DNA of 64,000 nucleotides. It comes from Desulfuromonadales bacterium. Lineage in GTDB: Bacteria > Desulfobacterota > Desulfuromonadia > Desulfuromonadales > BM103. Shown one piece after another: positions 1 to 9,042 of this stretch (position 1 is the first letter of the stretch; the number at the start of each line of letters is the position of its first letter). Both the position numbers and the translations under genes were made by a program. The stretch spans positions 25,393 to 89,392 of the forward strand of contig JAQYVZ010000010.1 in assembly GCA_030145205.1 (NCBI GenBank), in the 5' to 3' direction. Below the pieces are notes generated by a model, which saw nothing but the letters and a program-made list of their open reading frames with translations, did not search any database and was not told the origin of the DNA.

Positions 1-1455
1 CAGTTCCTGTTCAATCTGTTTGCTGCGAGTGACATCTATCATAATCCCGAGGATGCTCTGCGGCTGACCGTCATTCGTCAGAATGCGGATCAGGTCCCGA
101 ACCCAGACAATGCGGCCATCTGCTGCAACCACGCGGTATTCACAGTCATGTTCACTCATCTGCTCCGTTTTGAAACGACAGTAGCTGAGTGTCGTTTCGC
201 GATCTTCCGGGTGAATCAGATTCTGCCAGAAGGTAGGATCTTCCATCCAGGCAGAAGCAGGGTATCCCAGAAGATCCTCCGCCTTGCTGCTGACAAAACG
301 GAAGGCGCGCGTCGCATAATCCCGTTCCCAGACAACACCATCAATTGAGTTCACCAGGTCTCGGAAAAGTTGTTCGCTGGCTCGAATCGACGTTTCGCGC
401 AGAGCAATATCCTCGGTCATATCACCGATCTTCTCTACCAATCGGTCGATCTCCCGATATCCGGAAAGTTGGCGTTTAAAGTCATAGCAACCCTGGCCGA
501 TCTGTTCGACGTCTTGGGCCAAGTCCTTCAGGGGAGACAGCAGACGCCGGGAGCTGCGCAACGCCGCTCCGGCGGCCAGCAGGGCGCCCAGGGCCATGAA
601 CGCAATCAGCAGGTTGCGCAGGTTTTGCAGGGGCGCTGTGATGGTTGCCATATCTGTGTGCACCAGCACAACCCACCTCGTCAGATCAACCGGCACAGCA
701 CTCTCGATGAACACCTTGTCGCCAACCTTGTGGCGAAGGGTACGGCCATCACCTTTCAGCGCTGAACGAACCACGGGATGATCACTGAGATTAATGCGCT
801 GCATGGCAAGCTCGGTATCCGAATGCGCGAGCAAGGAACCATCCCGATCCAGGATTGCAAATTCGGACTGCGTTCCTTGCGAATAAAGCCCCAGGAACTG
901 GCTGAGCCGCAGCAGGCTGATATTGCCCAGCAAAGAACCCTCCCGCGCAGGCAGACCTAAAGTCACAGACGGCTCCCCCGTAACCAGCGACACGAAGGCA
1001 TCGCCCCAGACTGGGCCACGCAACAACTCATCACCCTGGAACAGGGCATGTGCCGAAAAGTCCAGCAGACGATAGTCTTCACTGCGTAACCGCGCAGCCG
1101 ACCCCAGGCCGAGGCCGATAACTTTGCGCTGTTGATCAAGAAGGTATATGGATTCGAAGACATCCAGGCTGGTGACCGTCTGGTCGAGATATCGACCCAG
1201 GCCGTCGGAGGTCAGGAGCTGCGGATCACTTGAAACTTTGCTGACCAGTTCCAGATCCCGGACAATTTCCATCAGGAAGTTCCTGGTTTCTTCACTGATG
1301 TCTTTGGCAACAAGGAGGTTACGTTCTTCGAGATCGTCCAGAAGACGGCTTTCCAGGAGACTGACCGCAACAACCCCGAACACCAATATCGGAATAATCG
1401 CCACGAGCAGGAAGTTCAGAGTCAGAGCGCGTTTTAGGGAAATCGTTTTGTTCAC
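1..1455 (-). CDS. dCache-HAMP-PAS sensor kinase, C-terminal part missing (left window edge)
   Basis: The frame is open from GTG at 1455 to base 1 (485 codons), so the end of the protein lies outside the window. The N-terminus has a membrane segment (about residues 10-32), then a long extracytoplasmic sensor region of Cache type, a second membrane segment (around LLIAFMALGALLAAG), a HAMP-like linker and a PAS domain with the WERDYATRAFRFVSSKAE / HPEDR / DGRIVWVRD pattern, ending in the usual PAC sequence. A histidine-kinase core should follow beyond the edge. The architecture and PAS sequence closely resemble the kinase at 14263-16818, so the two are paralogs. There is no ATG between the upstream in-frame stop (1498-1500) and the membrane segment, so GTG 1455 is the best start; its ribosome site is weak. 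It follows a single-domain response regulator by 51 bp, suggesting a two-component pair. Confidence 0.82.
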   Translation of the reverse strand, partial: MNKTISLKRALTLNFLLVAIIPILVFGVVAVSLLESRLLDDLEERNLLVAKDISEETRNFLMEIVRDLELVSKVSSDPQLLTSDGLGRYLDQTVTSLDVFESIYLLDQQRKVIGLGLGSAARLRSEDYRLLDFSAHALFQGDELLRGPVWGDAFVSLVTGEPSVTLGLPAREGSLLGNISLLRLSQFLGLYSQGTQSEFAILDRDGSLLAHSDTELAMQRINLSDHPVVRSALKGDGRTLRHKVGDKVFIESAVPVDLTRWVVLVHTDMATITAPLQNLRNLLIAFMALGALLAAGAALRSSRRLLSPLKDLAQDVEQIGQGCYDFKRQLSGYREIDRLVEKIGDMTEDIALRETSIRASEQLFRDLVNSIDGVVWERDYATRAFRFVSSKAEDLLGYPASAWMEDPTFWQNLIHPEDRETTLSYCRFKTEQMSEHDCEYRVVAADGRIVWVRDLIRILTNDGQPQSILGIMIDVTRSKQIEQEL

Positions 1456-1506
1456 GCAACACCACGCATTCCTGTCCGACCAGGATAAGCACTGAAGTTA
1501 TGGCAA

Positions 1507-1884
1507 TCAGGATGTTGTACTGTTCAAGGCATCCAGGTAGCTGAATAACTGACGCATTTTGAACGGTTTGCGCAGAACATCCATCGCGCCGGCCTGGCGC
1601 GCCGTATCGAGTAAAGCGGCTTCACTGAAACCGGTCATCATGACAATCTTGGCCTGCGGATCAATCTGCCGAAGTTCGGTGAGGGTCTCCACACCGTTTT
1701 TCCCAGGCAGCTTGATATCCATAAAGACCAGATCGTAAGATCCGCTCTGGTACTTTGCAATCGCATCCGGCCCGGTATGTGCGACATCAGCCTTACACTG
1801 CCGCACACTCATGGCAAGCACCAGGCTTTCCGCGAAATCACGGTCATCTTCAACAATCAGAATTTGCAGACCTGCCGGTTCCAT
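1507..1884 (-). CDS. Single-domain response regulator (receiver only)
   Basis: 125 residues, just a CheY-like receiver domain. Visible are the acidic pocket (EDD at 12-14), the phospho-acceptor Asp56 in VFMDIKLP, the conserved Thr in MMTG and Lys106 in RKPF. There is no output domain, so it acts by protein contact, either as a phosphorelay intermediate or on the kinase encoded just downstream (ends 1455). It is separated from the cheW end by more than 450 bp holding a terminator, so it is probably its own transcription unit with the kinase. The partner kinase is inferred only from adjacency. Confidence 0.85.
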   Translation of the reverse strand: MEPAGLQILIVEDDRDFAESLVLAMSVRQCKADVAHTGPDAIAKYQSGSYDLVFMDIKLPGKNGVETLTELRQIDPQAKIVMMTGFSEAALLDTARQAGAMDVLRKPFKMRQLFSYLDALNSTTS

Positions 1885-2131
1885 GCAAAACCCCCTCGAC
1901 GAGAAATATTACAATATTAACATAAAGTACTACATCATGACAAAGGAAGTCCCAACCGTCTCCGTGTGAATTTCATGCAATAAATACGAGAAAAACGCTC
2001 AAGTGGGATCTTTTGCAGAGAAGGGGTCAAAACACCGTAAGGAAAAGAACCTTCTCTCTTCTCAGGTGATTTGATCGGCAAAAGCCGAATTCCTTCTGAG
2101 AGTAACAATGGAAAAGGATTCTGCTAAAGAA

Positions 2132-2164
2132 ACAAGCCCTCCATGTCCTGCACGGAGGGCTTGT
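2132..2164 (-). terminator. Terminator-like hairpin after cheW
   Basis: A perfect 11-bp stem (ACAAGCCCTCC / GGAGGGCTTGT) with an 11-nt loop. On the minus strand it is followed by a T-rich stretch (TTCTTTAG). It lies about 170 bp beyond the cheW stop and before the response regulator at 1884, and so probably ends the MCP-cheW transcript. Confidence 0.6.
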
Positions 2165-2240
2165 CACCAGACCCATCACTCCCCTCTGGGCATATAACCA
2201 TTCAGCACGGGGTTATGGGTATTGCAACATCATATTGTTC

Positions 2241-2275
2241 GAGGACCTCTTAAAGTTATCTTTAAGGAGGGCCTC
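2241..2275. other. Imperfect hairpin in the 453-bp gap 1885-2337
   Basis: GAGGaCCTCTTAAAG, TTAT loop, CTTTAAGGAGGGCCTC: a long stem with one mismatch and one bulge. There is no T-run on either side. The rest of the gap 1885-2337 is AT-rich with no convincing gene; a short reading frame starting at 2286 overlaps cheW in antisense and is not credible. Function unknown; it may protect the 3' end of the cheW mRNA. Confidence 0.35.
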
Positions 2276-2337
2276 CGGAGAAAACATGCGTATGTCTTCC
2301 AGGACTGTTTCAAGACGCTGCCGCTTCACCAGACCAT

Positions 2338-2841
2338 CTATTCATGAGCAGGCTCAGTCTCTTCGGCAGCATCCTGCACGAACTGCAAATCTTCCGTACT
2401 GAAAACCCGGTCAATGTCGAGCAGGATCAAAAACAGCTCATCGACCTTGCCCATTCCCTGAATATATTCGGTCTTCAGGCGGCTGCCCAAACGGGGCGGC
2501 GGCTCGATCTGATCGTCGGCCAGATCGAGCACTTCACGCACCGCATCCGCCAAAGCACCCACCACCAAAACCTCGCCATCTACCAGCACTTCCATGATAA
2601 TGATGCAGGTATCACGGGTTTGCTCGCCGACCGGCAGGCCAAGTTTGCGGCGCATATCTACCACCGGCACCACCTGGCCACGCAAATTGATGACGCCCAG
2701 CAGATAATCGGGCGTCTGCGGCACGGGGGTAACCGGCACCAGGCTCAGAATCTCCCTGGCACGGGTCACTTCCACGGCGAACAGCTCTTCTCCCAGAGAG
2801 AAACTGACGTACTGTTGGGTAGCGCCCTTCTCGTCACTCAT
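2338..2841 (-). CDS. cheW: Chemotaxis coupling protein CheW
   Basis: 167 residues, one CheW domain: YVSFSLGEELFAVEV, REILSLVPVTPVPQTPDYLLGVINLRGQ (split here for length) and the PVVDMRRKLGL strand are typical. It couples CheA to the receptor array. It starts 11 bp after the MCP stop at 2853 and is evidently cotranscribed with that MCP. It has a short acidic C-terminal tail (EETEPAHE) beyond the usual domain end. Confidence 0.95.
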   Translation of the reverse strand: MSDEKGATQQYVSFSLGEELFAVEVTRAREILSLVPVTPVPQTPDYLLGVINLRGQVVPVVDMRRKLGLPVGEQTRDTCIIIMEVLVDGEVLVVGALADAVREVLDLADDQIEPPPRLGSRLKTEYIQGMGKVDELFLILLDIDRVFSTEDLQFVQDAAEETEPAHE

Positions 2842-2852
2842 ACGTCCTCCAC

Positions 2853-5018
2853 TTAATACTGTTCAAACTCGTCATCCATCTCATCATGACCACCGGAGGC
2901 CTCACTCAACCTGACGCTAGTAGCATCATTTGAGCGTTTCGAAGCCGCCTGTTGTAATTGCGGTGGGGCCACGGGCGCCGACCGCTCATCAGGGGCCTCA
3001 AGCTGGTGCTGGGCAAAATCGTCATCCACAGCGAAGAAAGAAATCATCTCTTCCAACTGTGCGGACTGAGCGGAGAGCTCTTCGGCGGTCGAGGCCATCT
3101 CTTCAGAGGCCGATGCATTCTGTTGGATAACCCCATCGAGTTGCTGAATGCTTTTGTTGATTTGTTCGGCGCCGGAATCCTGTTCACGACTCGCCGCGCT
3201 GATCTCTTGAACCAGTTCAGCCGTTCTTTGAATATTCGGCACAATCACTTCGAGCAGTTGCCCTGCCTTTTCGGCCACATCAACGCTGCTGGTTGAGAGA
3301 TCATTGATCTCAGCCGCTGCCTGCTGGCTGCGCTCGGCCAGCTTCCGTACTTCAGCGGCCACGACAGCGAACCCTTTGCCATGCTCACCGGCACGCGCCG
3401 CTTCAATCGCAGCGTTCAGAGCCAGCAGATTCGTCTGACGGGCAATTTCCTCGATAATCATGATCTTGTCGGCGATCTGCTTCATCGCGCCAACCGTCGC
3501 GTTCACAGCGCCGCCACCTTCCTGGGCATCGGAAGCCGCCTGAATCGCGATTTTTTCAGTCTGCATGGCATTGTCAGCGTTCTGACGAATGTTGGCGGTC
3601 ATCTGCTCAATACTGCTTGATGCTTCTTCAGCCGCAGCAGCCTGTTCGGAAGCTCCTTGTGACATCTCTTCAGAGGAAGCACTCATGGCCTGCGTTCCAT
3701 AAGTCACTTGGGTTGTTGTCAATTTGACTTGACCCATCACTTCCTGCAGTTTTGTGACCATATTCAGCAACGCGTTGCCAAGCTGGTCATGCTCTGAAGC
3801 AGGGGTGACATCGACGAGTAAATTCCCTTTGGCAATTTCACTCGCGACCCCAGCCGAAACTTCAAGCCTTTCCGACATATCGTCCAGAGCCAGGGCCAAC
3901 TGCCCGAGTTCATCATTTCTGCGCAAGTTAATTCTCTGAGAAAAATCACCTGAAGCAATTGCCTGCGCCAGGGCGACGCCCGCCTGAACCGGCTTTGAAA
4001 TGCCCCTGGAGATGATAATACCAAGACCAATCGCCAGACCCGCACCGATCAGCAAGGCGACAGCAAGAACGCTTTTAACTGTTTGCGCAACGCTTTCACC
4101 ATCAGCAACCCCGGCTTCGACCTTGCTGGTAACGGACGCAACCATCCGGTCCAGGCTCTCAGTCATTTTTTGACGGGCAACTACAGACTCTTCATTTTCG
4201 AGTTGATCCATGTCTTGATAGTTAAGGAGAGACTCATTTACCAAAGCATTGAGATCGTCAACGTAAAACTGAATCGTATCGAAGCTGGCAACAACTTCGT
4301 AGACGTACAGATCGCGGGCCAGTTCATATTCACCTGCGGCCAGGAATTCGGCAATACTGTTGATTGACATGAAGGCATCTTGCAGCTGCCGTTCCAGATA
4401 CCCTTTGGTCTCAATTGCTGTTTGATTGTTTGTCTCCCACAAGTTCAGCCATTGCCAGAAGGGCGACTCTTCCATGGTAAGATTGCCGTTGAACGTTTCC
4501 TCCTCCAGGATCGCCTTACCGCTGTCAGCTGCCCAGCTGCGATACTTTCCGAAATTTCGCTCCAATCCAAGGGCCAGCTGTTGAGGGTTCTCCATCTGCA
4601 TGCGATTGACTTCTTCGCTGATCACCAGGAAAGCATCGACCTTGCTTTTCCAGTCGTTCCATGCCGCCTGGAATTCATCCCAAAGAGCTTTCTCTTCATC
4701 CGTTTTTTCCAGTTGTTGCATGACACTGACGAGCCCATCTGATTGCTCGAAACTCCTCGCAATGTCCGTGTGATGAGAAGCTCTATCTGACAAAGGCAGG
4801 GCCGGATTCAACAGCGCCTTTTCATGAGCGGTAATTCGACTGGCGGTTTCATCTAAATTGAGAATCGCCTGCAAACCGGGGACATCCACCTGGCCGGTTG
4901 CCACCAGTCGACGCTCAATACGGTCAGCGCCCATCCAGCCAACCACTCCGACAATAGCGCAGATTACTGCGATACTACCGAAACTGAGCAGAAGTTTTTT
5001 CTGAACCGAGAAATTCAT
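2853..5018 (-). CDS. Methyl-accepting chemotaxis protein with helical sensor domain
   Basis: 721 residues. Membrane segment 1 is at about 10-30, then a roughly 280-residue, Trp/Asn-rich all-helical periplasmic domain of the bimodular four-helix type, membrane segment 2 at about 312-337, HAMP, and the long cytoplasmic signalling hairpin. The hairpin tip with [20 protein letters not shown] and [20 protein letters not shown] is canonical. The C-terminal tail ends EFEQY, which fits the x-[HFYW]-x-x-[HFYW] pentapeptide pattern used to tether CheR/CheB in enterobacterial receptors. It lies between a periplasmic binding protein (5097-5888) and cheW, suggesting that the binding protein presents the ligand. 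Confidence 0.95.
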   Translation of the reverse strand: MNFSVQKKLLLSFGSIAVICAIVGVVGWMGADRIERRLVATGQVDVPGLQAILNLDETASRITAHEKALLNPALPLSDRASHHTDIARSFEQSDGLVSVMQQLEKTDEEKALWDEFQAAWNDWKSKVDAFLVISEEVNRMQMENPQQLALGLERNFGKYRSWAADSGKAILEEETFNGNLTMEESPFWQWLNLWETNNQTAIETKGYLERQLQDAFMSINSIAEFLAAGEYELARDLYVYEVVASFDTIQFYVDDLNALVNESLLNYQDMDQLENEESVVARQKMTESLDRMVASVTSKVEAGVADGESVAQTVKSVLAVALLIGAGLAIGLGIIISRGISKPVQAGVALAQAIASGDFSQRINLRRNDELGQLALALDDMSERLEVSAGVASEIAKGNLLVDVTPASEHDQLGNALLNMVTKLQEVMGQVKLTTTQVTYGTQAMSASSEEMSQGASEQAAAAEEASSSIEQMTANIRQNADNAMQTEKIAIQAASDAQEGGGAVNATVGAMKQIADKIMIIEEIARQTNLLALNAAIEAARAGEHGKGFAVVAAEVRKLAERSQQAAAEINDLSTSSVDVAEKAGQLLEVIVPNIQRTAELVQEISAASREQDSGAEQINKSIQQLDGVIQQNASASEEMASTAEELSAQSAQLEEMISFFAVDDDFAQHQLEAPDERSAPVAPPQLQQAASKRSNDATSVRLSEASGGHDEMDDEFEQY

Positions 5019-5053
5019 ACAGGCCCCGCTTTCAACTCATCAGTGGAAAGTTC

Positions 5054-5086
5054 CGGGGAGGCAGAGGCTGAGAGCATACCTCCCCG
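5054..5086 (-). other. GC-rich hairpin between binding protein and MCP genes
   Basis: CGGGGAGG (5054-5061) pairs perfectly with CCTCCCCG (5079-5086) across a 17-nt loop. It sits 10 bp after the binding-protein stop. On the minus strand it is followed by GAACTTTCC, a poor T-tract, so it is more likely an mRNA-processing or attenuation hairpin, giving more binding protein than receptor, than a full terminator. Confidence 0.45.
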
Positions 5087-5096
5087 CAAAACTTCA

Positions 5097-5888
5097 TTAA
5101 TCAAGGATATACTTCTGGCCTTCAGCAGAACGGTAAAAATCGATCACTTTTTGGACCTCCGGAGCGGGATCGCCAATCGTGATCAAGGCCAGAGGCCGGG
5201 AAATGGTGTCGGTTTTCACAACCTTACATCGGCCCGGGTTCAGGCTGAAAAAGCCGGCACTGACCGCGCCAACACCACCAGGAGCCTTGGAGACCTCGTT
5301 GATCTCCAGGCGGGTGCTTTTGACTTGGATTGCGCTGGCGGCATAATCCGCTTTTTTCATGACCTGCTTCTGGAAGACCGCCTTGGTTGAGCTGCCGGCA
5401 TGACTGGTCACAACCTGGACTGCCAGGTCAGGACCGCCGACCTCTTTCCAGTTGGTCACTTTGCCGGTATTCAGATCGGCCAGCTGCGCCCAGTTCAGGC
5501 TTGTCACCGGATTGTCCTTATTGACGATCGGTACAATTATATCCTCGGTAATCTTATGAAATTGCAGATCATCCGGAATCTGTGCCGCCGGCTTGCCATC
5601 TTTTTTGAGAACCTTTTGAGCTGAGTTGACGGACCCTTCAAGGTTGTTGGAGGTAATGGCAACATTGGTCTTGCCTTCCAGCAGTGCGACCAGCCCCTTA
5701 CCGGTACCGACGCCAAAAACTTTCGTGCTGACACCAGTTGCTGCTTCAAGAGCCTTGGCTCCCGGCTCGAGGAACCGCTTTTGGCAGGTGGTTGATCCCC
5801 AGAGATTTACATCAGCGGCCATGCTGTTTCCGACAACCAACATTAACGCGGCAAAAACCAGAACTAAACACTTACTGAACTGTTTCAT
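5097..5888 (-). CDS. Periplasmic PstS-like (phosphate-type) substrate-binding protein
   Basis: 263 residues with a Sec signal peptide (MKQFSKCLVLVFAALMLVVGNSMA, cut here to its hydrophobic core, cleavage after A24-A25). The mature part shows the PBP-like fold of the PstS superfamily: WGSTTCQKRFLEPG, GVGTGKGLVALLEGK, the DIIVPIVNKDNPV segment and the SHAGSSTKAVFQ loop, which resembles the anion-binding loop. No permease or ATPase genes are nearby. Instead it is flanked by cheA and an MCP, so a sensory role, feeding the MCP, is inferred. A sigma-54 promoter (5986-6001) lies about 90 bp upstream. The ligand cannot be read from sequence. Confidence 0.85.
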   Translation of the reverse strand: MKQFSKCLVLVFAALMLVVGNSMAADVNLWGSTTCQKRFLEPGAKALEAATGVSTKVFGVGTGKGLVALLEGKTNVAITSNNLEGSVNSAQKVLKKDGKPAAQIPDDLQFHKITEDIIVPIVNKDNPVTSLNWAQLADLNTGKVTNWKEVGGPDLAVQVVTSHAGSSTKAVFQKQVMKKADYAASAIQVKSTRLEINEVSKAPGGVGAVSAGFFSLNPGRCKVVKTDTISRPLALITIGDPAPEVQKVIDFYRSAEGQKYILD

Positions 5889-5985
5889 AATGACTTCCTC
5901 CCAAAAAGTTTGTGTGGACCAAAAACGCTGAGCATTCTTCCCAAAACTCCAGCGGCAATTATTTCCAAAGTCGTGAGAAAATCAG

Positions 5986-6001
5986 TGCAACGAATGAGCC
6001 A
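5986..6001 (-). promoter_or_regulatory. Sigma-54 promoter for binding protein-MCP-cheW
   Basis: Minus strand TGGCTCATTCGTTGCA: -24 GG and -12 GC are exactly 10 nt apart, and 15 of 16 positions are allowed by the TGGCAC-N5-TTGCA consensus. It predicts a start near 5975 and an approximately 85-nt leader before the gene at 5888. Confidence 0.7.
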
Positions 6002-6085
6002 TAAATTGAAATCCTTCGCAATGCACTGAAATATCTAAGGAATAACCCTCCGAAGACCTTTTTAAAATATCCCTAAACATCCTCC

Positions 6086-6103
6086 TGACACAGGAATGTG
6101 CCA
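6086..6103. promoter_or_regulatory. Putative activator-binding palindrome (copy D)
   Basis: TGACACA-GGAA-TGTGCCA, 85 bp upstream of the sigma-54 promoter at 5986-6001. It matches the TGTCACA-N4-TGTGMCA pattern found upstream of three other chemotaxis units in this window (11520, 18406, 32045). Confidence 0.5.
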
Positions 6104-6131
6104 ACCGGTGACACACTCAACCCCTGCGGGC

Positions 6132-8240
6132 TCAATGACAATGCTTCGCTTCCGTTTTCTCGGCAACATCAGCCAACTGAGTCAAATCGATGATCAAGGC
6201 AACACGCCCGTCACCGAGGATTGTGGCCCCCGAAACGCCCGCAATATCCTGATACATGCGACCAAGATTTTTGATAACCGTCTGGTGTTCGCCGACCACA
6301 TGATCCACCACGAATCCGACCCGTCCGCGGTCCAGATGCGCAATCACGACCTGTTCAATTTCAGGGGCCTCGCCTGACAGGGCAAACTCGTTGCGCAAAC
6401 GCACGTACGGAATCGTCTCGCCACGCACCCGGATCAAATTCCTGCCATGTGCAAGGGCCTTCTCTTTAGCGGTCAGCTCAACACACTCTTCAATGGCCGA
6501 CAGCGGCAGAATGAACTGATCAGACCCGATATTCACCAGGAGTCCGTCGATAATCGCCAGAGTCAGCGGCAGCTTGATAATAAAACGCGTTCCCTGGCCA
6601 GGAGTGCTCTCAATTTCGATGCTCCCCCGCAAGGCATCAATCGACTGGCGCACCACATCCATACCAACACCGCGCCCGCTTACGTTGGAGACGATGTTTG
6701 CTGTGGAAAGTCCCGGCTCAAACAGCAGAGCGGAAATTTCTCGATCAGTTGGTTCGGCAGTCGCACTGAGCAACCCCTTCTGGACAGCTGCCTCACGAAT
6801 GCGGGCGACATCCAAGCCCGCACCATCATCTTCGACGACAAGAACCACATTGGCGCCGACATGGGCAGCAGACAGCGTCAAAATCCCTTTGGACGACTTA
6901 CCGGAGGCCTCACGTTCAGCCGACGTCTCTATGCCATGATCGATTGCGTTGCGGATCAGATGCACCATGGGATCATTCAAACGATCGACCAACGTTTTGT
7001 CCAACTCCGTCTCACCGCCCTCTGTGACCAGCATGACGTCCTTGCCCAGATCTGCGCCCAGATCACGAACCAGACGCTTGAAACTGCTGAACATCCCACC
7101 CACCGGCACCATTCGGATGGTCAAAACCAGATCGCGCAGGTCCCAGACCATGCGCTCAACTTCTTCGGTAACAGCCATCAGTTCCCCATCGGAGCGTGCC
7201 GAAGACAACTGCGACAAGCGAGCCTGGACCGTCACCATCTCGCCGACAAGATTGACCAGCTTGTCAAGCCGCTCTGACTTGACCCGGATGCTCTCGGTCA
7301 CTTTCGCCACATGGCGCTGACGCCGCAGTTGCTGGACCCGTCGTTGCTCGACCAGCGCCGCCTCGACCTTGTCGAGATTGACCACCCCGGCTTCGACCAA
7401 TGTTTCGCCGAGCTTTTTCTTGTCAGAAAGGAACTGTTCCAGAGCGTCCTGCGGGAGATCGCCCTTTTCGACCAGGATCTCGCCGAGCAGCTTGTAATCT
7501 TCCGCATCATCGAGCAGGCCCGTGTCATCAATCACCTGGATAGTCAGTTCACAGTCGTCTTCGACAAAGATGAACACGTCGCGTATTTCATTTTCATCGG
7601 CACGGGTAGTCAGGATAATGTCCCAATAAACCCAGCACTCCTCTGGATCAAGCTCATCGAGTGCGGGGACAGCATCCATCTGGGCAACCAGGATCGCCTC
7701 ACCCAGGTGAGCCAACTCCTGCAACAACAGTTGCGGACGGACGCCACGCCGGAAAATCTGCGGTCCAGGACGAAAGCGGATGCGGTAGATGGTCCCCTCC
7801 CGATTCAATTCATCGCCACCCAAAGGAGCCGTGCTCGCATCAGGCGTCTCCTCATCCGGCAGAAAGGCCCGAAAAGCGGCAACCAGGCGTTCAGTTTGCT
7901 CCGTCTCGGCAACAGCCCCCTCGAAGCAGGCGGACAACATCTCCTTGAGATGATCCAATGCCGAAAGAGACAAGCTGACCAATTCCTTGTCGACCCGGCG
8001 CTGCCCGGAGCGGGCCAGCTCAAACACGGCCTCCGCCTCATGACAAAACGCAGCAACATCTTCAAAGCCGACCAGCCCGCTTGAGCCCTTCAAGGTATGC
8101 AGGGCGCGGAAAGCCTGATCGACCAGGGCCTCGTTATCGGGTTGCTCTTCGAGAGCCAGCAGCGCTGTTTCAAGTTCGCTGAACAACTCCAGAGATTCTT
8201 CTCGAAATGTCTCGGTGACTGAATGACTCATATCGGACAA
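6132..8240 (-). CDS. cheA: Chemotaxis histidine kinase CheA with embedded LGE-repeat module
   Basis: 702 residues. The HPt domain is N-terminal with phospho-accepting His48 in LHTLKGSSG; a P2-like CheY-binding domain follows at about 150-240; then the dimerisation helices (VGEMVTVQARLSQL), the ATPase domain with HLIRNAIDHGIE, DDGAGLD, GRGVGMDVV and GQGTRFIIKLPLTLA, and the CheW-like P5 domain. Between P2 and dimerisation (residues 250-300) are two tandem copies of an LGExLVExG...L..fL/aL motif resembling the MshEN/type II secretion ATPase N-domain, which binds c-di-GMP in some proteins. The gene overlaps the upstream cheY by 13 bp. It is the only CheA in the window and should serve both MCPs. 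Confidence 0.95.
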   Translation of the reverse strand: MSDMSHSVTETFREESLELFSELETALLALEEQPDNEALVDQAFRALHTLKGSSGLVGFEDVAAFCHEAEAVFELARSGQRRVDKELVSLSLSALDHLKEMLSACFEGAVAETEQTERLVAAFRAFLPDEETPDASTAPLGGDELNREGTIYRIRFRPGPQIFRRGVRPQLLLQELAHLGEAILVAQMDAVPALDELDPEECWVYWDIILTTRADENEIRDVFIFVEDDCELTIQVIDDTGLLDDAEDYKLLGEILVEKGDLPQDALEQFLSDKKKLGETLVEAGVVNLDKVEAALVEQRRVQQLRRQRHVAKVTESIRVKSERLDKLVNLVGEMVTVQARLSQLSSARSDGELMAVTEEVERMVWDLRDLVLTIRMVPVGGMFSSFKRLVRDLGADLGKDVMLVTEGGETELDKTLVDRLNDPMVHLIRNAIDHGIETSAEREASGKSSKGILTLSAAHVGANVVLVVEDDGAGLDVARIREAAVQKGLLSATAEPTDREISALLFEPGLSTANIVSNVSGRGVGMDVVRQSIDALRGSIEIESTPGQGTRFIIKLPLTLAIIDGLLVNIGSDQFILPLSAIEECVELTAKEKALAHGRNLIRVRGETIPYVRLRNEFALSGEAPEIEQVVIAHLDRGRVGFVVDHVVGEHQTVIKNLGRMYQDIAGVSGATILGDGRVALIIDLTQLADVAEKTEAKHCH

Positions 8241-8596
8241 ACCATTCTGACAACAGCCAGCAGCTGCTCTGGCTTAAACGGCTTGACAATCCAGCCGGAA
8301 GCTCCAGCGCGTTTGCCAGCCTCTTTCATCTCAGGCTGGGTTTCTGAGGTCAACATGATGATCGGCAAAAAGCGATGTTCCTTGTTTTGCCGTATCTCCT
8401 TAATCAAACCAATCCCATCCAGATTGGGCATGTTCAAGTCGGTTATCAGCATGTCAATGGGGTTCTCTGCCCATTTTTCAAGAGCATCACGGCCATCAAC
8501 AGCCTCAACAACGTCGTATCCGGCTTCGGTCAAAGTCATCTCCAAAACCTGGCGAACCGTTGATGAGTCATCGACTGTCATCACGAGTTTACCCAT
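8228..8596 (-). CDS. cheY: Chemotaxis response regulator CheY
   Basis: 122 residues, receiver domain only: DD at 9-10, phospho-acceptor Asp53 in LITDLNMP, Thr82 in MLTSET and Lys104 in IVKPF. It overlaps the start of cheA by 13 bp, so the two are translationally coupled. Its sequence is very close to the other CheY at 17758-18123 (both carry DDS.TVRQVL, TDLNMP.LDGI and AGASGWIVKPFKPEQLL), so the two are recent paralogs at either end of the cluster. Confidence 0.93.
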   Translation of the reverse strand: MGKLVMTVDDSSTVRQVLEMTLTEAGYDVVEAVDGRDALEKWAENPIDMLITDLNMPNLDGIGLIKEIRQNKEHRFLPIIMLTSETQPEMKEAGKRAGASGWIVKPFKPEQLLAVVRMVCPI

Positions 8597-8694
8597 TGAT
8601 TATTTCTCCCTTGCACTCATATGCTTTGTTCATTTCCAGAAAAACCTGTCTGCAGCTACCCTTCGGTCTAACCCGTGCTCAGGTTCAAATCCGC

Positions 8695-9012
8695 CTATTT
8701 TTCGTCAAAGTTGCGGGTCACCCACTGAGCGGAACCTGTGTCTTCAACAATTTTGGCAAACACCGGGTTGTCTCCTGTCTGGAGCAACAAGTGCTTGTCG
8801 TGTGCCACGCTAAATTGGTGGCAGGCACAAATGATTTGTAGACCGGCAACGTCGATATTCGTGACATTTTCCAGGTTGAGCGTCACCTGCTCAGCCTCAT
8901 CGAAGGCCTGCAGCATCGCTTCTTTGAAATGGGCAACGCCCTCAACGGTCAAATCGTCAACCAGCCGTAGCTCGCCCTGGAGAGTCTTTTCATCCAACGT
9001 CCATTTCGTCAT
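8695..9012 (-). CDS. STAS-domain protein without the phosphorylatable serine
   Basis: 105 residues, a single STAS domain of the anti-sigma-factor-antagonist type (DLTVEGVAHFKEAMLQAF, VTLNLENVTNIDVAGLQIIC). In phospho-regulated members the loop reads D-S/T-S/A-G-L with a phosphorylated Ser/Thr; here it is D-V-A-G-L, so classic Ser/Thr phosphorylation is not possible. It lies between the CheZ-motif receptor-like protein and cheY, in the same operon. STAS proteins are found in many deltaproteobacterial chemotaxis clusters but their role there is unclear; a scaffold or binding role is inferred. Confidence 0.85.
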   Translation of the reverse strand: MTKWTLDEKTLQGELRLVDDLTVEGVAHFKEAMLQAFDEAEQVTLNLENVTNIDVAGLQIICACHQFSVAHDKHLLLQTGDNPVFAKIVEDTGSAQWVTRNFDEK

Positions 9013-9042
9013 CGTTTTGATCCTGTGATGTCAGTGAGCCTT

